64,000 nt of DNA. It comes from Strigamia acuminata (lineage: Eukaryota > Arthropoda > Chilopoda > Geophilomorpha > Linotaeniidae). The position numbers and the translations under genes were made by a program. Numbering within the stretch: the first letter of the stretch is position 1; each line of letters begins with the position of its first letter. The stretch lies in NCBI GenBank assembly GCA_949358305.1, contig OX442314.1, positions 12,825,060 to 12,889,059 on the forward strand. Reading direction: 5' to 3'. This document shows, one piece after another, positions 1 through 12,659 of this stretch. The notes beneath the pieces were generated by a model, which was not told the origin of the DNA, did not search any database, and saw only the letters and a program-made list of their open reading frames with translations.

Positions 1-3000
1 ACGAGATTATATCGCCGTTTCCATTAATCACAAATTTAACCTCCAAGAAACAATCTTTTGCTAAATAAACGAATACTTCCACCTGACAATGATTTGTTGA
101 GTTTCTTAGCTGTAAATTAATAGAACAAAGTCAACACTATATATTCAACACCTGAAAATGTGTTTACGTTTTAAAGCTTTAATAAGCTTCACCATGATCG
201 TTTGGCTTAAATATTCGAGTTATGATACAATAGGAATGCACATTGCTCGTGCCCATTGTTCTTGATTATTAATATGATTGATTGTAGCCATTTTGTTGGC
301 AGAGAAAATAAAGCCTTCGCGATGACCTATTACAAATTAATTCTAATTTAGACCAACAACTCTTGTTATTGCACTATTATTAAACCTCGAACAAACTTCA
401 ACGTTCTTGGGCTACAGTAATATCTCAAAAGACCTTAGCAGCATGAAAATAACATAAAAACCTAGAGAATAGCTGTCAATCAATACTATCAGCACCGTTG
501 CAGACCCCATTTTCTAATAAACTTGCACACGAGGGCCAGATCAAACATATTTCGAATTTAAACATGTGTAAAAAAAAGTAAAACGAGGATCCTTCATCCT
601 TGTAACAATAATTTTATTTATATAGAAAATAGTAGCAGAGGTATAGACGTCTCCATAAACATTTCAACAGACACACAAATTGCGTGGGATAATAGCTATG
701 CAATATAAATGCAAAAATTCAAATAGCAATTACTCGCTATATATGAACACGTGACCTCTAGGCTCTTCTTTTACAAACAGACTGTAAATCTAACACTAAA
801 AATCTAAGCTGAGCAAACAAGTTTCATTTTATTACGGTCTGCAATGACACTATTCGGTGGAATTTCCCAAAATAACCTGAAATAACAGATTTCAAAATGC
901 CACGGAAAATTCCCCCTTCCGTGGAAGGATCCGCCACCTACGTGAGATTTATGTGCCCACGATAACGGTAAAAGGCTAAGCATGACTGTTTGAGGTTCAA
1001 GGTTCATTCGATTAATGAAAGATTCAATAATAGACGTTCACAACCTTGGTAGGATAATTGTAGTAAGCACTTTCCATCTTTGAGCTCATCGCCTGCAAGG
1101 GACCTTAGTAACAACGTGACCTTCGGTGGGCCACTGACCAAATTTTTATTTGCGCAAAAAATTTCAAACGGGCTGAAACTCGCTCTTTATAAACGGATGT
1201 AAAGAAAAAAGGAGATATTTTTACATCGTAATCTTCAATTACAATGAAATGGAAATTTTTTTTTCTTACTTGTCTGCCCGACTCCTACCTAATTACAATC
1301 TAGATTTCTCTTTATGCAGTTTTTTTTTTGTGAGTGAAAATAAAAAAAGAAATAAATGTCTAAACTAGACCCAAAGGGGACAAGTAACTGTTCGAAGGAA
1401 TTTCTAATTGCTTAGTAAATACTACTAATTATGAAATCCGCTATAACCTTGTTTATGTAATCTGATGACCTCACATTTATTTGTTTATGGTCTCGGTTAA
1501 AAAAAAAAAAAACATCTATTCAAACATATTGAAAAATGCCTACACTATGTGGAGACAAACATTGAATTGAAATAACTATGAAGTCCTTAAGCTTGACCAT
1601 AAGATCAAGGCAAAAACGTGCAAGCTGTTACAAACACGTAGGAAAATTGAATTTTTCTCTTTTTTCGCAGTCCATAAGTCGTTTTAATTAGAATTAAGAT
1701 CGTAAATTTAAGATAACATCAGATTCCTTTTAGTTGGGCGCCATAATTAAGAAATGTAGGAAAACCTCTCCATTGTTTTGTTTATGTAAAAAAATATAAT
1801 TCACTTGGCAGTGTCCGATGCAAGTAAATTGGGCCGAAAGGAAGTAAGTACCTTTGAGCCGAGTTATTTTTTCAGCGTGTGTAATTTTGCAATTAAAAAA
1901 ATGAAATTTAATATATCTATTACCATATGGGAAAAAAAAAATGTAATAAATGTTCTACCTCAAATCTTCTTGCAAAACGAGTCAATATACGATGTAGCAA
2001 AAACTCTGGTGTTGAAGTGGCAATCTTTTCCGCATGGTTTGACATATTCAGGTGTTATAAAACGAGCTCAAATGTTGTTTTACCTTTTTTTCTCACCTGG
2101 AAACAAATTCAATCTATCACTGACACGCGGAGAAACATATTTCATATTTATTCTTTATGTTTTTATTTTTATTTTTATATAAAAAAAAAAATACAATTAG
2201 AAGAAAATGATTTTCGTTGTCCTCGAAAAGCAGAAGGAAAAAAATAGCATCATCCTACGCTAAAAATTTTTCATTTTAGCAAATAAAGTAGGTCAAAGAT
2301 GGAAAAAGTGTTATATGGAAAATGAAAGTTTCTACCAATGTGATTTACGGCTTTTTAATGAGACTACAAGTTTCCTGGAATGTGATTCTCAACCCGTTCC
2401 TCCATAAATAGTCTATATAAGATAACTATAATTATTTTATGGACATTAAAATTAATATAAAACGTTTTCATTGGCCTACCAGTTTACCTGACACGTTCCA
2501 ATATTCAAACATTAATATAAACAGGTCAGTAAAATTACAACTTCTTCGCCTCAAACACGATTTTCTTAGCAAATTGCCCTATAAATCTGTGTCAATATTC
2601 TCCATCTTAATTCAAAATTTTTATTTAAAAAAAAATATTTATTATTAAAAAAAAGTGTTTCATCATTATTGCCTTGCACCACAAACACTGGAATGCGTTC
2701 CAGACCGATTAGAAAAATTAAAATGAATGCAGGACTATTGGAGCTTGTCCTCAAATTTAAAACGAGAGTGAAAGTATTCAAACTCTACTTCCGGGCGCTT
2801 GAGGGAAAAACCAAAAAAAAAATTAAATTAAAAATAAATAAAAATAAATAAATAAAAATAAAGATTTGTCAGCAATGTATTCTAAGAACACTTCTCACGT
2901 TGTTGCCCTGGCCTGATTAAGTCGCATGTTGCACAAATTACAGCATACAATGTAACATTTTGCGTCATACAAATGATACGGAGGGGCAGAAAAATTTAAA

Positions 3001-6000
3001 TTCAGTTGAAATTTCTTTGCACAAACATCGCAGAGCACAATCATTAATTTTCCAGGTCACCACCTTTAATTCCATCAATCGAAATGTGCACATTTTACTA
3101 ATTCAGTCTCGTAATGTTTTGAGATGCAAGTTGACCTCCACAGATTTCGAGAGTAAAAGTTGTTATCGCCGCCTGTTGTTGCTTCTGTTGCAGGTTTTTT
3201 GATTTACTTTCCTTTGCCTGCGTGAGGGTCATCCGAGTCTTCCAGATTCACACCACGTTTGTCCTGTCGTGTGAACCTGTTCGGCGATTAAAACACCATG
3301 CCCTCGATTTCTTCGGACCCTATCGCAACATTCAAAGGCAAAAGGAGAAAATAAAACGACGCAGGCGACACGTACGCTGGGTCACACCTAATGGTCGCAG
3401 ACTCGCAGTCACCTGTAAATTATAAAGTAAAATATACATTTCAACAGGTACAAATGGTAAGCTACGTCAAGAAAAATACGCAGAATTGTGAGAATTGCGG
3501 CAATTATCATTATTTTTTTTCCTTCTACTTAAAAAAGTGAATGTTTCGAGGTCATTTTACATTCAAAAAAATCGAGTTAGGACAAAAAATTACCCATACA
3601 TGTGAAAAAAAAGTAGGTTAGAGGGGTATATAAAACTCCAATCAGAATCAGAAGAGTAGGTATGTAGCACTTTGAAAGAAAAAAATAAAAAAACTCACTT
3701 TTTTGTTTCTTTCTTATTAAATGGAAATTTTTTAAGTGAAGAAAAAATTTCTCGTTTATCAAAATCAAAGTTTCGTGAAGGTATGAATTAAATCTGGGGA
3801 ATTCAAGTCGACAATTTATCAATTAAAATGTCAGCCGGTATAAAATAATAAAAATAAATAAAAAAAAAACGATGAATAATTCTGAATGATTTATTATAAC
3901 ATTTTATTTCTGGACCAAATTATTAACAGGTCGTTAGAAAAGAAGAGACTAAATGCACCCATAAAACACAACAACGAGGAAATAGTTGACTAAAATATTG
4001 CAATTATGTTCTGCACTCAAGCAAACTTAGATTTGAGGAAATAAATCATACAAGTTGACAAGAAAATTAAGGTAAAAGGCTTAAGAACTTTGGAATTGCA
4101 TAATTTGTAACCAAATTAGGTCTATTTGTACATACATGAGACTATTTAACAGCTTTGAGTAAAAAATAAAAGAAATAGAAAACGAAATCTAATTCTATAT
4201 TATTGATAAATAAGTATATGGATCTACGGTTATGTGGCACTCGTTTATAGCCGGCGTTGAAGGGATAGGCCAAAATAGTTATCATTTTTTACACTCTAAA
4301 AAGAAAGGTGTTATTCAGCATTAAAGTGACACGTAGTCTAACCTGAGTATGATTTTTTGGAACTGTGTCTGAATTCTAAAAAGCACATTCTGAAAAAATG
4401 GATTAATTATTACTAAAAGTGCCATTTTTATCGTATAAAATATAAGTTTTAAGCTAATACATACTTTTTTTTCACATAAAATGTGAATTTATCACGTAAA
4501 ATGAGAAATTTCCAACTAAAACGTAAATTTTCCATCTTGTACGAGTTAAAAAAGAAGCAAAAAATTAAAATTCTTATAAAAATCGAATCAAACAAATGAA
4601 AAAACTTTGCAATTATTACAAAGCAAAAAAAGTATGAATTCTATGCCAAAGTGAACGTAGAATAATCCAAGTTAGGCCAGAGGCTTGTGTTCTGCTGAAA
4701 GCAGCACAAAAAAGCTGATTTGATGATTTCCCAAAAAAAATATGCTCCAAGCACAATCTTGAATTATTGATTTTTTTAAAGAACACGACAACATTCATCT
4801 GCACATGTGAAAATTACCGTAATTTCGCCATCACTAACATCCCTATCCAAGATGCTATAAGAAATAATCTCACTTTTGTGCATCATACCAGTGAAAATGT
4901 ATAAAAAAAAACCGCAATAAATAAAACTAAAATTGATTTACCCTCAAATTTGTCTTATATTTAACATTGTGTGGATTTCCGGTCAAGTTCATTCATAGAT
5001 TGCATCACATTACAAAAATCCACCCAAAAATTACACTCTAGGTCAGTCAAATCACGACCAGACACACTTTTCTCTCAAACGTGGGAGAATAACTCTTCAT
5101 AATCGTTATCGAATGCACAAAAACCATACGTATTTTGATTTGATCTCTATCAGCACCTTGAACTAAAGCACGTACAAACTTTTGCCAAATCCACCTCATC
5201 ACATTTACAGTTTGGCATCACCTTAAACCCATACTTTGTGTGGTCAAGGTTTTGCCCCGATTCAATTAATTCATATCGCCAACCTACATCCATCAATATT
5301 GTATTAAAAAGCAATTGTTTTCTCAGGAAAATTTCTCGTGTTAAGTTCATTAAACCTTAGACGAAGCTCAAAACAAAGCCCATTCACCAAGAAAGCAACA
5401 AACTCCATTTTTAACACACAAAATATTTTATATTTATTATATTATAATTTATAACATGAAAAAATGTCACTTTACGTTGAAAAAATTGTTTCTCGAATGT
5501 AGAACAGCTGTTAGAGGCCAATAACCAATGGATTTTTTGAAAACAGACTACGGGGCGATCGTAAATTCCAAATGACTAGGCAAAACAATATTTTTCAATA
5601 AGAATCCCCTCCATGAAACACTAGACAGAATTGCTTTAAGAGTCCGTGAAAATTGGCGTCAACCTTCTTCTTTTTAAACATCCAATAGGTCATTCAACTG
5701 AAGGAACAAAGAAATCCAGAGCTTTAAAAACGTCGAAGAAACCTACATTTGTGCTATTGAAAAGAAGAAAATAAAGGTATAAAGTTGTAATATTTTTATA
5801 GCTTCACATGATGCACACACAACTCTTGACTCATTTGCATTCAGAACACCAGATAATTATATCTCGCTTATTTTTTTCCCTGCATTCTTTATATATCTAC
5901 TGCCTGGCATTCGCAGTGTTGTTGTTTTTATTTTTTAAAGTCCTCGTTATTAGTCCTCATTTAATTCTATTCTTCTGTGTATTAATGTCGGCAAAGAATG

Positions 6001-9000
6001 GAAGGAAGCATTAAGAACAAGTAGTCGTTTTTTAGTCAAATGTTACGTAATTCCATTATTTTTATTTTTTTAAAATAACATTAAAGTAGGGCTATAATAT
6101 TTCCCTGTATTTTATTTGTTTTAAAACTCCTCTTCCACTTGGGCACTAATCCGTGTTGAATAACACTTTCGACACCAAGCTACACGGCCCTTTGCTACAG
6201 ATAAATTAAAGATTAAAATAAATTAGCATAATTTATTTCTCTTTCAATTCATTTTCTTCTCCTTTAATATCGTATAATATTTTAATGGGCATTCTTCCCG
6301 CAAACTAAAGCCTTAATTGGACTATAAAACGTAATAAAAACTTACATAACTTGACTTTATGCTTATTTTTGCTTAAAACACACCACCCTAGACATAAATT
6401 AAATGGTAAAAAACGTTTAAGGTCAAGAAATCCCCTGTATTGACTACTTTTATCTGGTTTTTCCCACCCAAGAATGCACAAAAATATGAAATCAACAAAG
6501 ACATAAAAATATTTATTTGTCAACAATTTGAGTCAACACTTTCACTCCAATAAGCAAACTTTTCGTAAACCTTCAAAAGTATTTACAAACCGTTTCATTC
6601 GAGGTTAAACACTATAAAGCACCACCTATTGTATCATCCTTGACCCATTTTGCCCAAAATATGAAGAGCAATTGCTGAACAATTTATTTGAAAAAGGGTT
6701 TGTGAGGACAGGGACAAGACAATGACAAATGAGCTCAATAAAAGGCGATAAATGATGCAATATTGCAAGTCAGTACGACACAAATTGTTCACGAAGTTCC
6801 CCCAACGTCGGCTTCGCCACCACGCTCAACTTGGTCGTCAATCAAATGAATAAATAAACAACTTGTATATTTAAAAAATAATTATTTTTTAAATACTCTA
6901 GAAAAATATCGAAAGACACTGACCTCCTTTTTCTTTCTAAATGCTAATCCACCTCTAAGTATACTGAGAAATGGGCAGACATTTCTTTCATTTCTTCATG
7001 AAGTGAGCACTTCTTGCTCAAATTCTCACATTAATTATTCGAAAAATAATGTCTGGTATTAATGGAGAGTGATAGACGTGGATTCGAAATATAATGAACG
7101 CTATTTGAGTGCAAATAAAAGCAATTCTCGGGTAATGAACGCCATTTAAAATCCGATAAATCGTAATATTGGTAATAAACGCCATTTAAATTTGCATCAA
7201 AATTACGATATTACCAGCAGACGCCGTTACACGTAAAATCTACTTATTAATACCGATTTATTTTGTTGTTGCTTCTTTTAATGATCGTAAAATGACAAAC
7301 TTCTGTCGCTCTCACGTGGCCAATTTTGAACCGAGAATGTCGCTACCGAAGTAGGCGCGATGTTGAATTTGGTAGCAGAGGATAGTTATTTGTTGAATTT
7401 GGTAGCAGAGGATGGTTATTTGTTGAATTTGGTAGCAGAGGATGGTTATTTGTTGAATTTGGTAGCAGAGGATGGTTATTTGTTGAATTTGGTAGCAGAG
7501 GATGGTTATTTGTTGAATTTGGTAGCAGAGGATGGTTATTTGTTGAATTTGGTAGCAGAGGATGGTTATTTGTTGAATTTGGTAGCAGAGGATGGTTATT
7601 TGTTGAATTTGGTAGCAGAGGATGGTTATTTTATTGTTTGTTAAAAATAATAATAACCACCCTCTGCTACCACTTGTAGCAGAATCAAAAATTTTCGAGT
7701 AAAAAATATTACATAACTTTCTTATTCAAAGAAATCAACCTCATCAAACAGGATACGGCATCTAGGCCTTCGTCATTCAAACATTCATATGGAACAGTTG
7801 CGATGATGCAACGAGAAAGAAATAAAACGATCGACTATACATAGTAGTGTGATATCGAAAGATCTAAATGGTAATCAGAAAAGCAAACTTATCTGACCTA
7901 TTTGTATACATCATCTCAAGAAGAAAGTCTAGGTCAAATTTCTCACCTATCAACACCTGCTGAGACTTTCATTACAAAGTGGCCAAGAAACAAAAATACT
8001 CAAAAATTTTAATTGAAACAAAATTTATTGATTTTATTAAAAAAAAAAATTAATATTCAAATTTCGAATTTTTTATTCCAAGCATCCGCCCATTCAAATT
8101 TTCCTGTGCAGCGACCTCGCGGAGAAATCGACTGGCATTAAGTGGACAAAACTTAAAATTTACAATTCAATGACCCATAATTTACTCATGCAAATCAATT
8201 AGTCTTTAATCACAAGTGAAATCCTACTCATTAACTGAGTAAGACACAAATACACGCAGGAGAATTAAAAATGAAAAAAGATTTTTAAAAAAAAGTATGT
8301 CATCATTATCCAAGCTTGTCATCACATTTCTATATAGAGAAAGCTAGACGAATTTATGCTTCTTATGGTCAATGAATCTATTAAGTAAACTGACCACTCT
8401 AGGTTATCAACCCTTTGAATCCACACATCGGTTCCACTCCGCCTTAGCTTCAAGCATGTCGATCACCTCCCTCACATACATCGAGAAAGTAAACACGCGA
8501 ATATATAAAATTTAAAATTCAAATTGAGAAAAATTAAATCGCAAAGCGTCTGACATTTAAAAGAATTTCGGGAATTCCCACTGGGTGGAGTTGTTGACGA
8601 TCTTTATGCTCATCCGGGATGAATTGCGAGGTGTGAAGAAAGTTTCGGCCTCTACATGCCTCATATTTTACTTATTAAACTTTACACATTGTACTATAAA
8701 TGACATCATTTTGTCGTAATAAGTAAAATTATGGTCGGAGAAACCCAAATCTTGTGCGTTTTTTTAAAAAAAACTAAAGTTGCGGTGTCAGACTACCAAT
8801 GTAAATGAACCATGTGCTCAAAATTTTTAATATCCAACATACCTTAATAAATAATAATAATAATTTTGTAGAAAACCTTCAATAGCATTCTTGCATTCAT
8901 TAAAGCAGATGCAAATTCCCAATTCTCATTTCACTCCTCGCAATCTTCAAGGATCTTAATTCATATGGGAGTTAAGTAACTCCCTTTTTTAATTTCAAAA

Positions 9001-9531
9001 TATTAAAAAATGTCCTCTCCTATCAATGTCTACACTTCAAGGTTAACCAACATAGTCAGTAATAAATCATAAAAACAATCCACCCCTAAAACAAAATTAA
9101 TTTTATATATATATTAATTATTATAATTTTTATAATTTTTTTAATTTTTTAATTAAAAAAAAAAAAAAAAATTTTTTCGATACGAAAATTGTAAAAGTAT
9201 TTATTTTCTAATCCAGCACATTTATCTGGGAACGAAGAGCCACAAAAGAGATAAGCAACGGGACAAACTGGGTTCTCGTTGGCCTTCGGGGGAGAATGGT
9301 CACGTCACTGGATGGGGGGAAGTAGGCCACGCGGGCCTGCCAAGCAGAGAGGAGGAGCTGAAGCCACAAAACGAGCTCACTCGTCGACTTGGCGTTCAGT
9401 AGCCACGTGGACTCCGTAGCAAAAGTGAAGAAAACTTACCATATAAATCGGAGCCATCGTCTAATGACTAAACCCTCAACGTAACAAATTCACACCAGGT
9501 AAAACATTTAACTATAGCAACAGGCAGACCT
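1..9531. other. Gene-free left flank
   Basis: No coding exon is supported here. Open frames are short, lack homology that I recognise and run through poly-A/poly-T. The stretch holds a 30-bp minisatellite (7360-7629), a short degenerate motif GGTAATGAACGCCATTTAAA around 7080-7200, and AT-rich low-complexity DNA. From about 9220 the sequence becomes distinctly GC-richer, approaching the PxA promoter. Confidence 0.6.
7360..7629 (+). repeat. 30-bp minisatellite, nine units
   Basis: Nine head-to-tail units of 30 bp built on TTGAATTTGGTAGCAGAGGA plus TGGTTATTTG. Eight are identical; the first differs at two positions (ATG for TTG, ATAG for ATGG). Because 30 is a multiple of three, the array reads as an open frame of a ten-residue repeat (LLNLVAEDGY). 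There is no signal of expression. Immediately downstream (about 7655-7685) lies an inverted partial copy, ACCACCCTCTGCTACC, the reverse complement of the GGTAGCAGAGG core. Near-identity of units points to recent expansion. Confidence 0.95.
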
Positions 9532-9533
9532 CT

Positions 9534-9560
9534 CCCTCCCCCCGCACCCCCCAAAAACCC
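9534..9560 (-). other. G-quadruplex motif upstream of PxA
   Basis: The plus strand has four C-runs (3, 6, 6 and 3 or more) separated by T, GCA and AAAAA, so the minus strand fits the G3+N1-7 quadruplex rule. It lies about 255 bp upstream of the predicted PxA transcription start, in a locally GC-rich stretch. A regulatory effect is only inference. Confidence 0.5.
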
Positions 9561-9785
9561 TAAAAAAAAATCGGAGTCGTGAGGACTTGAATTGATGCTC
9601 GAGGGAACGAAAAAACCAATTTTACTCGCCCGCAGGAAATAGAAGCTCCACCTGGATGCAACTTTCCCTTTCAATTACCCTTGTCATGTATACATAACTG
9701 TATAGTGGAGAAGATACCCTCATCGCCAGGAAAAAAAAGAGCGACCTTTGGTGTGGTTTTGCATATGTATTAGTGTGGAAGTACC

Positions 9786-9819
9786 TATATAAAGAGTCGA
9801 CTAACGACAGCTTCAGTAT
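9786..9819 (+). promoter_or_regulatory. PxA core promoter: TATA box and TCAGT initiator
   Basis: TATATAAA at 9786-9793 is followed 29 bp later by TCAGT at 9813-9817, the arthropod initiator consensus. The predicted first base is the A at 9815. This is the canonical TATA-to-start spacing. A short exon with a good GTAAGT donor follows, supporting the call. Confidence 0.7.
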
Positions 9820-9859
9820 CCCCACGCCGGCCTTCGATGAGAACGGACAATCGTTACAA
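9815..9859 (+). other. PxA exon 1, 5' non-coding
   Basis: This exon runs from the predicted initiator to the donor GTAAGT at 9860. It contains no useful ATG, and the coding start lies in the next exon (acceptor TTTCCAG at 11019-11025, ATG at 11033). PxB and PxD also have an intron at or very near the start codon, so a leader exon here fits the family. The intervening intron is about 1.2 kb. Confidence 0.6.
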
Positions 9860-11032
9860 GTAAGTTCTCGTTTGTTAAATATTTAATTAATTATTTTCTT
9901 GCTTTTTAAACATTAATGGCGAAGTATCGCTTGACCTTGTTCGACTACACCGGTCTTTAAACACGTCCTGAGACTCCCAATTGCAGTCCTTTCGTTGTTT
10001 TTAGACACTAAATGACGTTGGAGCGTCGTAAGACGGTCAAAACAAAGATAGTTTATGCCATTTGTGTCATTGCCGAGTCATGGCCAATGGATTTAACTCG
10101 TAGAACTTAGTTAGAGGAATATAAATTAATTGACGTCTACAGTGGCCTCGGATCAGACAAGTCTTGTGTGGGGAAAAGTATTAATCCCACTGGGGTTCCT
10201 GGGTGCAATTAAAGCGGATTAGCTTGGAGAATTGAGGTAATTGGAGATGAAACGTCAGTCAAATTATGTAAGCTGCAAAGAAATGAGATTCTTCAAGAAA
10301 TTCACTCCGTTTTTGAAAAATTTGTAATTTAAATTCCAAATGAGACTGAAAGGGAATGATGGTCCATTGAGATCAAAGAGGAATAAATGGAAGTTTTCTT
10401 TCGCACGGATGAGAAAATGTTATAATTTATTCTTGTCATGAGGTCCATTTGGGTCAATGCTGATCTTATACTCTGCACCCAAATAACCGTTGCTTTTTCC
10501 TTTAAAACAAAATTGTCATCTTTAGTAGATTTTCCTGACCTTCAACCTTCGAATGCAAACTCGAATTTTTGACGAGTACAGTGTCAATGTCTGACATAAT
10601 GAACTCTTTGGACGACCTGTTTTCTTGACACCTACGCATAAGAATTTGCACAATTGCGCGGCAATGAATACGTGGATCCAAATGAATCGATTTGGAGGCC
10701 CTATCGTGTTAGATAGGGCCCGTAGGATTGTTCCGAGTATGTAATCTCGTAATTGTGTTGTAGGAAAATGTCTTCAGATGTTCACAACAAATTCGGAAAT
10801 CTCTCCGGAAGGAGGTCATCCCAACTCACATATAGTAAACGGTTTCCTTTAATTTGTACCTTGACCTATATTGCACAAACCCATGAATGACGTCAAATAC
10901 TGCCATTTCCGAGCTTATACAAACAATGAATTCATTTTTTGTAAAAATTGATATTTTTTTTTTAATTTTAAATTTTATAAAAAAAAAAATTAAATTTTTT
11001 TTAAATTTTTTTTTTAAATTTCCAGATATAAA

Positions 11033-12627
11033 ATGTTACAATTGCCGTTAATCAACTGGTTGATTTTATTGTTAAACGCACCGTCCATCTTTTCACATCC
11101 ATCTTTACTGGAAGATAATTTTTTCCACGACTCAGGTAAGAAAGAAAAGAAAGAAAAAATTGAAAGAAAAATAAACAAACAATTAGGCCTAATTTCAATA
11201 CAGTTCACTCAACTTTTTCCCTCATTTTTGCCATCCTATATATACAAAAATCCCATAACAAAAAGAAATTTTATTTTCAATTGCAATAGAAACGAACATA
11301 TTTCTCCATTTTCAACTTACAAAAAAAAAAAAATAAAAGAAAGAAGAAAAAAAAACAACGGTAATTCCGGTTTTAAGTCAAACATGCTTGAATGGATAAT
11401 GATTTCACTTGTGAGCTAATCTAGTTGCATTATCAATACCAACCATATAAGGCAAGCAAAATGGAATCACACGAATTCTCCACAAGAAATGAATGCTAAG
11501 ATAAGCCTACTTTTCACCCATTAATTTCATTCAGCGTAAAAATCATTTCGGTTTGCACCTGTCTAAAAAAAATAAAGGCATCAACCTTACCGTATGACCT
11601 TGACAGAGCTCAGTCAGTCGCCAAACCAACGACCTTCAGCCGTCAGCAACTGCAACTGCCCCCGACTGATAAACCGATGAACCCCGTTTATTGATACCAA
11701 TTATCAAATGCCACCTTTTCTAATTAATTAATTAATTTTATTTTTTCTAGTTCTCTCTCGGCACGCGCGCCAAGCAAGTTGCAACCAAGCAGACAGGTTT
11801 CGAACTGTCGACGGATCGTGTAATAACTTGAAAAACACCTTATGGGGTAAATCAAGAACACCCTACAACAGATTCCTGCCGGCTCATTACCGCGACGGTG
11901 AGTTCAACCTTAACCAAACACAAACATGCACTTGAATTGTATTACAAACAATTTCACGGCCAATTTTCCAAGTGTTTGACTTCAAACAACCTGTCACGTG
12001 AACGATGCCCTCATTTAATTACGTAATGTGCCATTAGCGAACGAATTGTCTCAACCTGTACAGAAATACGAAAACGACAATGCACTTTTGAGTGAGAACT
12101 CACGATCCGTGTCTCGTTATTATTCTCTCTTCATCGCCCAACTGGGTATTAAAACGAAAAATACGAAACCAAAATCTCAATTATAAATAGGCAAAGTAGG
12201 TCGACAACTGAAAAGAAAGTTTAGCGCGATAATGTACTTTAATTAGAGCTTTAAACTTGTAATTGTACACTAATTAAATCGGGCGATAAGTTTGATTCAA
12301 TGAAACAAAAAAGGTAATAGACATCGATTTTTTTTCTTTTCCAGGAAGAGATTCTCCCGGCCGAAGACGGGACGGCAACGATTTGCCGAATGCGAGAGAA
12401 ATGACGCTTCGGCTCACCCCAGATCTTCCCATCGAAAACGCAACTCTTTCGCACATGTTTATGATGTGGGGCCAGTTTGTCGGACACGACGTCACAAATA
12501 AGCCGCGAGCTATTGGTGAGTTGGGTTGAAAACGGGTCGGATGTCACTGGAACTCTCCACACACGAACCCGGAAGTAGGAAAAAAATGTCCTTAATTCTT
12601 GTTCAACATTAATTTGCTTTTATTTAA

Positions 12628-12659
<32 letters not shown>

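Noticed and set aside
7360-7629. CRISPR array
   Set aside because: Units are contiguous without spacers and the DNA is eukaryotic.
7360-7644. Repeat protein gene of 94 residues
   Set aside because: The frame exists only because the repeat unit is 30 bp; there is no promoter, splice or homology support.
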